Shown piece after piece: positions 48,811 through 58,345 of a stretch of 64,000 nucleotides of DNA. A program made the translations under genes and the position numbers. Origin of the DNA: Erythroxylum novogranatense (Eukaryota; Streptophyta; Magnoliopsida; Malpighiales; Erythroxylaceae); contig CM057234.1 of NCBI GenBank assembly GCA_029891385.1, forward strand, positions 27,452,350-27,516,349. The letters are read 5' to 3'. A model generated the notes under the pieces. The model was given only the letters and a program-made list of their open reading frames with translations, had not been told where the DNA came from and did no database searches. Numbering within the stretch: position 1 is the stretch's first letter; each line of letters starts with the position of its first letter.

Positions 48811-49425
48811 AACAAAATAAATTGGAAAAAGGGTCACATACACATTACTTGTGCACTTGATTGAATACTTTGATTGAGTGAAAGACAAATCGCTTTGGTT
48901 TCATGTGAATAATCCTGTGATATTTCTGAATGAGCGATTATGTGATAATTGTGTTATACTTTACAATGCATGAATTGGGTGAACCATCGATGATGGTTCC
49001 TCACTGAATTCACAAACTCACCCAAAATTGCAAATTATTTTTTAGGACCGAGAGAGTAGACTCCTAGCTCCAGAGAGACTTTTCCTGCCGCGTTGATCGT
49101 GTTAGCAAGAGAAGTCATGGCACACAGGTCGGTCAGCTGGGATCTTTTGGGGATGATCTAGTTAGGCATGTTGTACTAGATTTCCTTTGGAGTTTTGTAC
49201 TGACAATGAAAAACAGACAGATGTGTAATTACTATTTTGATGATATGAGATGAGAAAGTTTATGGTTTTAAAAATTAGTGATTTTCAGTATTAATGCTTT
49301 ATGTTTTGATGTCATGTGAGGTACAGTAGTGATTGTTCGTAGTTCATTCTTATCGTAGGATATGTACTGGAATGACCTACGGGCGTCTCGGTGCATACCC
49401 TAGGGTAATGGGGTGTTATATTTAG

Positions 49426-49438
49426 GTGGTATCAGAGC
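49426..49438 (+). promoter_or_regulatory. primer-binding site (Met-tRNA type)
   Basis: TGGTATCAGAGCA starts five bases after the 5' LTR. It is complementary to initiator-methionine tRNA, as in most plant chromoviruses. Confidence 0.9.
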
Positions 49439-49619
49439 ATGGTTTGGCATCTGTTGGGACTAGTCAAATATTTAGGCTTAAATTATTGAGAAATGCAGAA
49501 ACTAAGCGAGATTATTGTTTTGTTATAGGTCATCCGTTCTTGGTGATCAGATTGATCAACCAGCTGACCAGGGATCAGTTGGAGCTAGTAGGAAGTCATC
49601 GGTGCCTCGTTCTGAGGAG

Positions 49620-50486
49620 CTACCTCCTAGAGTTCCCGTGAGACGGGAGAGGAGGTATGATAGACTGCGCAAGTAGGGGACTGTGGATTTTCATGGCAGC
49701 ACAGACCCTGCTGAGGCTGAGGGATGGCTGGAGAGGACTGAGAGAGTCTTCGACCAGATGGATTATGACTCAGATGAGCGGTTAGATTATGCAGTCTCTC
49801 TTCTGTAGGGCCCAGCTTATCAGTGGTGGAAGACTGTCCTAGGCAGTACTCCCAGGCCTTGCCATTTGACATAGGAGGATTTTCTGAGGGCATTTAGAGA
49901 TAACTACATACCCAAGGTGTATCTTGAGATGAAGATGCAGGAGTTCCTAGAGCTGAAACAGGGTAGGATGACAGTAGCTGAGTATGAGGTGAGATTTAAT
50001 GAGCTTATGGGTTACGCTACTGCTTTGATTTCCACGGAGGCTGATAGGTGTCGGAGGTTCGAGAATGGCCTCAATCTTGAGATTCGCACCAGATTAGCTC
50101 GATCTGATATGGGTACTTTTGTTGAGCTGAGAGCTGCTGCTGTACGAGTTGAGCAGCTTATAAGATAGAGACAGGCAGAGATGGGTTAGGGGTCCAGGGG
50201 AAAGAGATCGAGTGACAGTCAAGGCAGTTCTGGCAGAGGGTTTAGCAAGCGCCAGAGCAGGATTTTTAGGTCACCGAGAGGATCTAGACAATTTGGTTTT
50301 AGGCAGAGGGGGAGGTTCGCTCAGGCTAGTCGTGGCAGTGGTAGAGGTACAGGGCAGATTTCTCCAGTGTGTGAACATTGTGACAAGAGGCACATTGGGG
50401 AGTGTTGGTGTTTGACTGGAGCCTGCCTCAAATGCGGTTCCATGGATCATCAAATTAGGGATTGTTCTGTTACCATGGGAGCTTAG
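49620..50486 (+). pseudogene. gag: gypsy gag
   Basis: A single reading frame with TAG stops at 49674, 49806, 49872, 50166, 50187 and 50484. Retrotransposon-gag motifs: GTVDFHGSTDPAEAEGWLER, AYQWWKTV, EDFLRAFRDNYIP and FLELKQGRMTVAEYEVRFNEL. Then a basic Ser/Arg/Gly-rich region and two knuckles: an atypical CEHC...H...C and a canonical C-LK-C-GSMD-H-QIRD-C (about 50370-50470). Stops replace codons that should be Gln (before GPAYQWW) or Trp (before EDFLRAF). Structural protein of the particle; dead copy. Confidence 0.9.
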
Positions 50487-51130
50487 TCTGTGGTTAGTGC
50501 TAGATCAGGCAGCAACACCACGGTGCAGCAGAGTAGAGGAGATGGATCTAGGAAGAGGGGTCGAGACAGAGCCCGAGGCAAAGCTGAGGGATCTTTTGTG
50601 AGGACTGAGGGTCGGGGCAGCCGACCACAGTCCCAAGCCAGGGTCTATGCCATAACTAGGCAGGAGGCCCAGGATTCTCCAGATGTGGTAGCTGGTATGC
50701 TTCTTATCTCTGATATGGAGGCATTTGCATTGTTGGATCCAGGATCCACACATTCTTTTGTTGCACCGCATTTGGCATGTAGATTGCATGGGGATAGAGA
50801 GTTGTTATAGTTTGGGCTAGAGGTGAGTACACCTCTAGGTAGTACGACTGCTTTGGGAGAGGTCTGCAAGGGGTGCTCGATCCAGATTGATCAAGCAGTG
50901 TTGAGAACAGACCTCATAGTGTTGCCATTGAGAGAGATCGATGTGATTCTAGGGATGGACTGGCTTACTGCCTATAGGGCTATCATGGACTACTACACCA
51001 AGGAGGTCGTATTAGAGTCTCCTGGTCAGCCTAGAGTAGTGTTCAGAGGAGTTAGTCAGGCAGTGCCAGCCCGGATGATCTCTTTCCTGAGTGCCCTAAG
51101 ATTGATACAGGGAGGCTGTGAGGCCTATCT
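50487..51130 (+). pseudogene. gypsy aspartic protease region
   Basis: In the same frame as gag. A Gly/Arg-rich linker leads to ARVYAITRQEAQ, then LLDPGSTHSFVAPHLA with the catalytic Asp codon at 50736. Later come [18 protein letters not shown] and the [10 protein letters not shown] stretch typical of chromovirus protease-RT linkers. One TAG stop at 50808. In the family it cleaves the polyprotein. Confidence 0.88.
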
Positions 51131-52130
51131 GGCTCATGTGATTGACACAAGAGTCGAGAAGAGGCTACAGGATATTCCCGTAGTTAGGGAATTTCCAGAT
51201 GTGTTTCTTGATGAGTTACCAGGTTTACCGCCGGATCGGGAAACAAAGTTCACCATTGACCTCGTTCCAGGTACTGCTCCTATATCTATACCCCCATATA
51301 GGATGGCACCTGTGGAATTGAGGGAGCTGAAGGCTCAGTTGCAGGAGTTATTGGAGAAGGGTTTTATCAGGCCTAGTGTTTCACCTTGTGGAGCTCCAGT
51401 ACTGTTTGTGAAGAAGAAAGATGGAACTCTGAGATTGTGCATCGACTACAGGCAGCTGAACCAGGTGACAATGAAGAATAAGTATCCACTGCCTAGGATT
51501 GATGACTTATTTGATCAGTTGTAGGGAGCTCAGGTATTCACTAAATTGGATATGAGGTCTGGGTATTATCAGCTGAAGATAGCATAGGCTGATGTGCCTA
51601 AGAGTGCCTTTAGGAGCAGGTATGGGCATTTCGAGTTTTTGGTGATGCCGTTTGGGTTGACTAATGCCCCGACAGCTTTTATGGCCTTGATGAATAAGGT
51701 CTTCCACCCCTACCTAGATCAGTTTGTCATTGTGTTCATTGATGATATATTGGTGTATTCGATGAGTAAACAGGAACATGCTGAGCATCTGAGAGTGGTT
51801 TTGCAGCTTATGAGGGAGAAGCAGTTATATGACAAATTCAATAAGTGTGAATTTTGGCTAGATGAGGTGGTGTTTCTGGGCCACATAGTGACTGGAGAGG
51901 GTATCCAGGTCGATCCTAGTAAGATTGAGGCAGTGATGAAATGGGAAGCTCCTAGGAATGTGTCCGAGATTCGGAGTTTTCTAGGATTGGCAGGTTATTG
52001 CCGGAGGTTTATCGAGGGGTTTTCATTGATCGCAGCCCCTCTGACAAAACTTTTGAGGAAGAATGCACCATTCAAATGGACTGAGGAGTGCCAGAAGAGC
52101 TTTGAGGAGCTGAAACATCAGTTGACCACT
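51131..52130 (+). pseudogene. gypsy reverse transcriptase
   Basis: RT motifs in order: [80 protein letters not shown], then a TAG stop (51522), FTKLDMRSGYYQLKIA (first catalytic Asp), TAG (51585), [15 protein letters not shown] and [10 protein letters not shown] (catalytic Asp pair, about 51731-51760). The thumb region [18 protein letters not shown] follows. Catalytic residues are retained but two stops fall between motifs. Domain order RT-RNase H-integrase marks Ty3/gypsy. Confidence 0.93.
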
Positions 52131-52610
52131 GCACCGGTGTTAGCTATTCCGTCTGGGATTGAAGGTTATGAGGTATACAGTGATGCTTCCCATCAAAGAT
52201 TAGGGTGTGTTTTGATGCAGCATGGTAGAGTGATTGTTTATGCCTCGAGACAGTTGAGGTCTCATGAGGTAAATTATCCTGTGTATGATTTGGAGTTAAC
52301 TGCCGTTGTTTTTGCCCTGAAGATTTGGAGACATTACTTATATGGTGAGACATTTCAGATTTGCACCGATCATAAGAGTTTGAGGTATTTGCTGAGTCAG
52401 AGAGAGTTGAATTTAAGGCAGAGGAGATGGATAGAGTTGCTGAAGGATTATGATTGTACGATTGAGTACCACCTGGGGAAGGCTAATGTGGTGGCAGATG
52501 CGTTGAGCAGAAAGTCTCACATCAGTGCAACTCAGCTTCAGGTATTTAGATTACCTAATTTGATTCAGTTGAGGGCTTTGAATGTGCAATTGAATTAGGA
52601 GCAGGATGGA
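52131..52610 (+). pseudogene. gypsy RNase H
   Basis: Motifs [18 protein letters not shown] (first Asp), [26 protein letters not shown] (Glu), [13 protein letters not shown] (second Asp) and [14 protein letters not shown] (last Asp). Open from 51594 to a TAG at 52596, so RT thumb and RNase H form the longest intact stretch of this element. Confidence 0.93.
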
Positions 52611-53700
52611 GTTTTGGTAGCCACTCTGAAGCTCAGACTGATGCTACATGATAGGATCAGGAGGGTGCAGGACAAGGATCCTGCTATAGTGAAATTGGTT
52701 GAGAAAGTGAAGTTCGATTCGGGTTCTGAATTTGAGTTGAGAGATGGGACATTATGGTTAGGACAGAGGTTATGTGTGCCAGATGTGGATGGTTTGAGGC
52801 GAGAGATTCTGGAGGAGGTGCATACGACCGCCTATGCTATGCATCCTGGTACTACCAAGATGTATAACACTCTTAAGCCACATTTCTGGTGGCTTGGCAT
52901 GAAGAAGCAGGTAGCAGAGTATGTCTCCAGATGTATGATGTGCCAACAGGTTAAGGCTGAGCACCAGGCTCCAGTGGGAAAGCTTCATTCGTTGTGCATT
53001 CCTGAGTGGAAATGGGAACGAATTACTATAGATTTCATTATGGGGTTGCCTAGGACGCTGAGGCAGCATGATGCTATCTAGGTCATAGTGGACCGGTTGA
53101 CTAAATCGGCCCATTTCTTGCCAGTAAGGGAGAACAATTCTCTTGATCAGTTGGCCCAGAAGTATGTGACTGAGATAGTGAGACTGCATGGGGTTCCATT
53201 GTCTATAGTCTCGACATGGATCCTGTGTTTACTTGAAGGTTACGGAAGAGTCTGATGCATTATGGGTACCCGGTTGAATTTTAGTACAGCATTTCATCCT
53301 CAGACAGATGGGCAGAGTGAGAGGACGATTAAGACTGTTGAGGCTATGCTCCGGGGGTGTGTATTGGAGTTTAGAGGAGCATGGGATCAGTATTTGGCCT
53401 TGATCGAGTTTGCATATAATAATCATTATCACAGTAGCATCGGGATGGCACCATATGAGGCTTTATATGGGAGACAGTGTCGATTGCCTTTGTACTGGGA
53501 TGAAGAAGGTGAGAGGATGATTGAGGGTCCGAAGCTGATTCACGATACAGTGGATAAGGTGAAATTAATCTGGAGCTGAATAAAAGCAGCTTAGGATAGA
53601 GAGAAGAGCTATATGGATCAACATCGGAGAGAGATAGAGTATAATGTAGGAGACAGGGTCTTCCTTCGAGTGTCACCGTGGAGAGGAGTGCTGAGATTTG
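52611..53700 (+). pseudogene. gypsy integrase
   Basis: N-terminal HHCC zinc region (AMHPGTTKMY, then CMMCQQVKAEHQ; about 52830-52965). The core starts ITIDFIMGLP (first Asp, about 53023-53050). [13 protein letters not shown] follows a TAG at 53079 that replaces a Trp. The second catalytic Asp segment, normally SDRDP, is destroyed: around 53210-53260 compensating indels put about 45 bases out of frame. FSTAFHPQTDGQSERTIKTVE carries the Glu. MAPYEALYGRQCR follows. Integrase joins element DNA to the chromosome; this copy lacks a complete active site. Confidence 0.9.
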
Positions 53701-54075
53701 GGAAAAAGGGCAAGTTGAGCCCTAGGTACATTGGTCCGTATGAGATTATAGAGAGGATAGGACCTTTGGCATATAAGTTGGCGTTACCAAGTGAGATGTC
53801 TCAGTTGCATAATGTCTTCCATGTGAGTATGCTCCGGAGGTATCGATCGGATCTGACACATGTTATACCGGCTCAGGAGATTGAGGTAACTAGCAACTTG
53901 AGCTATGTTGAGGAGCCGATTCAGATTATAGGGTCTCAGGTCAAGCAGTTGAGGAGCAGGGTTATTCCATTGGTGAAAGTCCTATAGAGGAACCAACGTG
54001 GGAGACCGAGAAGCATATGAGGACACAGTATCCTCACCTGTTCGATCAAGCAGGTAAGAATTTCGAGGACGAAAT
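53701..54075 (+). pseudogene. integrase C-terminus with chromodomain-like tail
   Basis: KGKLSPRYIGPYEIIERIG...VFHVSMLRRY is the conserved integrase C-terminal stretch. SYVEEPIQIIGSQVKQLRSRVIPLVKVL, a stop in place of Trp (53985), a small deletion, and TWETEKHMRTQYPHLF match the chromodomain found at the end of Tekay/Del chromovirus integrases, which helps target heterochromatin. The end KNFEDEIFF runs into the polypurine tract. Confidence 0.85.
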
Positions 54076-54082
54076 TTTTTTT

Positions 54083-54095
54083 AGGAGGGGAGAAT
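54083..54095 (+). promoter_or_regulatory. gypsy polypurine tract
   Basis: AGGAGGGGAGAAT immediately before the TGTAACATCCC start of the 3' LTR. It would prime plus-strand synthesis. Confidence 0.85.
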
Positions 54096-54941
54096 TGTAA
54101 CATCCCATCACCGATGAGAAGAGTAATTTGATAAATTGGGACGGGTTAGGCGAGAGCAAATAGATCTCAGCATGAACATGCATCACATAGCCTCTATAAT
54201 TATAGGAATGGTAATTTTTGCACACGCATATGTTTGTACATGCATTCATGACATTTCCCGGCATGTGGGTCTAAATGTAATTTTATGTGATTCATATGAT
54301 TATTGTATTTAAAAAATTGATTTGAAATGGTTTATGTATGTTTTAAATTTTTAGGAAATTTCAGGAATTTTCCTGAAATTTTTTTGGAAATTTTTCGGAC
54401 CGGAAAAGTCGCCAAATGGCGGATTGATCAGTTTTCGGTACCGAAGATTTCTGTCCGATGATACTGGATTTTTAAGTGTATTAATTTGGGATTGTTTTAA
54501 GAGCCATTGGATTTGGATGAGTTAAAGATTAATTGGTTTTCGGTTATTTGATTAAATGGTTAATTGGTGTTTTGTCTTTTTCTCCATATGGACAAGTGTC
54601 CTTATGCATTTAATATATTTGTCTTTTTCCCTTCATGGATTCTCGGTTCTTCTCCTTAAGTGCTTTAGAAAATCACCTTGAAGGTTGAATAAGATTACTT
54701 GGAAAGTGAAAAACATCCTCCATTCGTAGGTGCTTTACTCTCCTCCTTCGATTGTTTCTTTTCCATCCCATACAAGAAGCTCTCCTTGCTACTTACTTGC
54801 CTTTCCTTATTCTCAACCAAGACTACACTTAAGCCTTATAAAGATAATGAATTGTGTGTGTTGGGGTGATAGCCGTAGGTGTTGGTGAGAGGTAGAGAAG
54901 TCTGAAGTGTTGGTGAATTGAAGAGCTTGAAGCTTGTTTAG

Positions 54942-57900
54942 GTAAGAACTTGTTTTGTGTTGTTTCCTTAGTAGGTAGAACCATTTATTGTGCTTATTGG
55001 TGCATTACTTTCATGAAGCTTGTGTATTAATTGTATTGGTATAGGTGTATGCTTGTGTGAGGGAAAATGGTATGGAAGTGAAAGAATGTGACTTTAGTGC
55101 TTTCAATGAAGTATATAATGTTAGATGAGCTGAAATAAAGTCAGAAAATTTTGTATGATTTGTACTACCCAAATTGTGCTTTATTACTCAAGTATTTGTC
55201 TTGATGAATTTGTGGCTGATCTCTTAGCTAAATGGGAGGTTTAGTGATGTGGTATTGATGGTTTCATGGAAGAAGTAGAATTTGGTATGAAATATGGAAA
55301 ATGGAACTTGTATACGTTTCAGGGATGTGTTTATAACTTTTGATGTGGTTATGTTATTGAGTTAAGGTTTGCTTTAAATTAAACTTCAGAGATAAGGCTA
55401 TAATTCCTATGAAGGAAGTTCTGCCCAATTATGGCTGGAAAAGCTTTGAAATTAGCTCGGAAGTTTGAAATGTATGTGTTTGATGAACAGTATCCGAGCT
55501 TTGGTTCCATTTTGATGACATGAATCTTTGAGAATTTTTCTAGGTTAAAGGAGATCGTTTTTGAGAAATTGGTATTACTGAAAGTTGAAGATTTATGTGT
55601 TAGCTTTCTAATGCCACTGAGTGTGATTTTTTCGATGTGTAGTTTACAAGTTATGGTCTGATAATGCTCAAGTAGTAATTCAGTCCAAAAATGTGTTTTA
55701 GTGAGCAATTGTGATTTTTGAGTTTTGATATTTATTTGGGACTGTTAAGGGTGAAATTGGCTCAAATGACATTCTGGAAAGTTGTAGAGAATTTTAGTAG
55801 CTTTTTCATCAGATATTTTATGCGAATTTTGGATGTGAGGACTGCAAGATATAAATTTGGAAAGTTTTGCTATAGTTGAGATTACTTGTTGAGTTCATAA
55901 GCTATTACAGGACAATCACCTTCATGAGAGAATTCGACCTAGTTTGAATTGGAATTTGTTGTGAAGCCCTTCTGAGAAGTGTAGTTTATTGTCTGAGCTT
56001 TTTATCCCTATATGATATGGAAATTTTTTCCAAGAGAATTTGGAGTTATGAATTTTGAAAGATTGGGTTCCTATTGAGAATAAACTGAGTAGGCTGGATC
56101 TTTGGTTGCAAATTTGATTTGATTAGAGATGGAATTGGCTTCTAAGTTATTATTGAAAGATGTAGCATTTGTTTTGCTCTTTTTATTGATATAAAATTTG
56201 GAATTTTTGGTTAAAGGGATGAAAAGTTATGAATTTTTGTGATAATGTTGCATTGTGGTAGTAAATATGTGACTAGGCTGAGTCTTTGAGTGATTTTTTT
56301 GACACCCTTAGAGGTGTTATTAAATTTCAAGTTCTTCATGGAACTTGTCAGGTTTTTCGAGATCTTTCCGACGAGGCCAATTTTGTATTATTTGGACATT
56401 TGTTAGAAAAGATCGACCTGGTGAAAAAAGAGTTGGTTTTTGGAGAAGAGTTGGAAAAAAAAATGGGTCTCAGATCGTCATCTTTGGCGAAAGGGTGGTG
56501 CTAGATCCTCAAACCTCTATCCAATCTTTTGTGCATAACTTTTCCATCCGACCTCCCATCGACTTGATTTTCGAAGCGATGGATTCCTAAGAGATTTTTA
56601 TATCTTTCCATAACAGACTTAGGATATTTGAGATCAAACAAAAAGGAGATGGTCGGATCTAAGTGAGCGGATCAGTTGGAATAGTCTGAACATGCTTTAG
56701 TAATTTGGGGATATCTTGAACTAGAGAGCTCAGATCAAGCTGATTCTTTTTCCTAAGTGAACTAGAGACATAGTTCTACAAATGTCATGAAGAGGTCGGT
56801 TTTCAATTTAGCCTTTAAGCTGTCAATTTCCCTGAGTGAAGTTTCATAGTGTGTTGATCTGAACATGTTTTGGGAATGACTTTTCCATCCGACGTCCGAT
56901 TGACCCAATTCTCAAGGCATCGGATTCGTGAAATGTTTAATTTCATTTATTTGTGAAATTGGGAATTTTTAGAGTGGAAATTGACGGGAATTGGTTAGGT
57001 CGAAGTGAGGGGATCGGCTACTGATTTTTCCGATCTATGTTTTCTTAATAATTGGACCTATGGAGGTCCAAATTGAGTGATTTTAGTGTTAATAAGTTTC
57101 TAATGTTTAAAAGAAATTGTTTTGACGGGAAATTATGCAATAGTGTCGGGAATGTCACGAACATGCTTTGTACATATCTAAATTGCTACATGTACATTAT
57201 TTAATACTTCTGATTGTACAATTGGTAATGTGTGATTATTGTGATTGTTATAGAGCCACAGTTGGAACGTCGCCCCACTAACGTTGCTGAGACTTCCCGA
57301 CATTAGCTCAAAAGTTACTTGTTGAGTAACCTAGATGGTTTCTCGATTATTAATTGTTTATACTTTGCACTTATGACATTGTGGAGAATAATGGTGGGCT
57401 TTGTGTTATTTTTGCCTGGTTTCGGACCGAAGGTGTCCGATATTTTGGGAGTTTTTGACATAGAAGTGTTATATGTGCTTTGAAATGTGATAAATTGTGA
57501 CTATGTGTATGAATGTGGTAGATTTGGAACCGAATGTGATGTGAGTTTTACTTGTATTGCCTTGTGCATTCCATGCATGGTGCATGATCAGTAATTGACA
57601 GTTGTGACCAGAGCAGCCACCGAGAGTTTAAAGCTCAACGTATTTGGGCTTTAAGCCCACAGTGCTACAGAGCCTCAGGCTTAGTGAATAATACGCCATT
57701 ATTGGGACAGTTTAGGCGCTCAGTCACAACAACGAAATAAATTAGAAAAAGGGTCACATACGCATTACGTGTGCACTTGATTGAATACTTTGATTGAGTG
57801 AAAGACAAATCGCTTTGGTTTCATGTGAATAATCCTGTGATATTTCTGAATGAACTATTATGTGATAATTGTGTTATACTTGACAATGCATGAATTAGGT

Positions 57901-57965
57901 GAACCATCGATGATGGTTCCTCACTGAGTTCGCAAACTCACCCAAAATTGCAAATTATTTTTCAG
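54942..57965 (+). other. candidate LTR intron, Tekay-like 3' LTR
   Basis: Donor GTTTAG|GTAAGAAC and acceptor ATTTTTCAG|GACCG. Same positions as in the 5' LTR. As the 3' LTR copy it would only be transcribed if used as a promoter. Inferred. Confidence 0.42.
57601..57730 (+). repeat. LTR hairpin cluster, Tekay-like 3' LTR
   Basis: Hairpins GAGTT-TAA-AGCTC (57624-57636, one G-U pair), TGGGCT-TTA-AGCCCA (57645-57659, perfect) and GAGCC-TCA-GGCTT (57670-57682, one G-U pair). The outer arms GTTGTGACC and GTCACAAC pair less well than in the 5' LTR. Confidence 0.78.
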
Positions 57966-58345
57966 GACCGAGAGAGTAGACTGCTAGCTCCAGAGAGACT
58001 TTTCCTGCCGCGTTGATTGTGTTGGCAAGAGAAGTCATGGCACACAGGTCGGTCAGCTGGGATCTTTTGCGGATGACCTAGTTAGGCAAGTTGTACTAGA
58101 TTTCCTTTGAAGTTTTGTACTGATAATGAAAAACAGACAGATGTGTAATTACTATTTTGATGATATGAGATGAGAAAGTTTATGGTTTTAAAAATTAGTG
58201 ATTTTCAGTATTAATGCTTTATGTTTTGATGCCATGTGAGGTACAGTATTGATTGTTCGTAGTTCACTCTTATCGTAGGATATATACCGGAATGACCTAC
58301 GGGCGTCTCGGTGCATACCCTAGGGTAAGGGGGTTCTACATACAG

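Larger units (their letters stand above)
46006..49045 (+). other. candidate LTR intron, Tekay-like 5' LTR
   Basis: Donor GTTTAG|GTAAGAAC and acceptor ATTTTTTAG|GACCG, 3.04 kb apart. In the 3' LTR the acceptor is CAG, so the T here is a later C-to-T change. The modules, island and hairpin clusters all fall inside. Inferred from sequence only. Confidence 0.42.
45161..49420 (+). mobile_element. Ty3/gypsy (Tekay/Del-like) 5' LTR
   Basis: Starts TGTAACATCCC and ends GGGGTGTTATA. The duplication TACAG (45156-45160) recurs after the 3' LTR at 58341-58345. It is 4.26 kb and matches the 3' LTR (54096-58340) nearly throughout. In order: upstream region with GACAAGTGTCC, pyrimidine/purine leader, donor at 46006, repeat modules (46400-48010), GC-rich island (about 47530-47600), hairpin cluster (48681-48810), palindrome and acceptor at 49045. 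The island differs strongly between the two LTRs. Confidence 0.93.
54096..58340 (+). mobile_element. Ty3/gypsy (Tekay/Del-like) 3' LTR
   Basis: Starts TGTAACATCCC and ends GGGTTCTACA; the TACAG duplication follows at 58341-58345. It pairs with the 5' LTR at 45161. Same internal order, with donor at 54942, hairpin cluster at 57601-57730, palindrome at 57901-57919 and acceptor at 57965. Where the 5' LTR has a GC-rich island, this copy has a different sequence of similar length (about 56464-56510). Confidence 0.93.
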
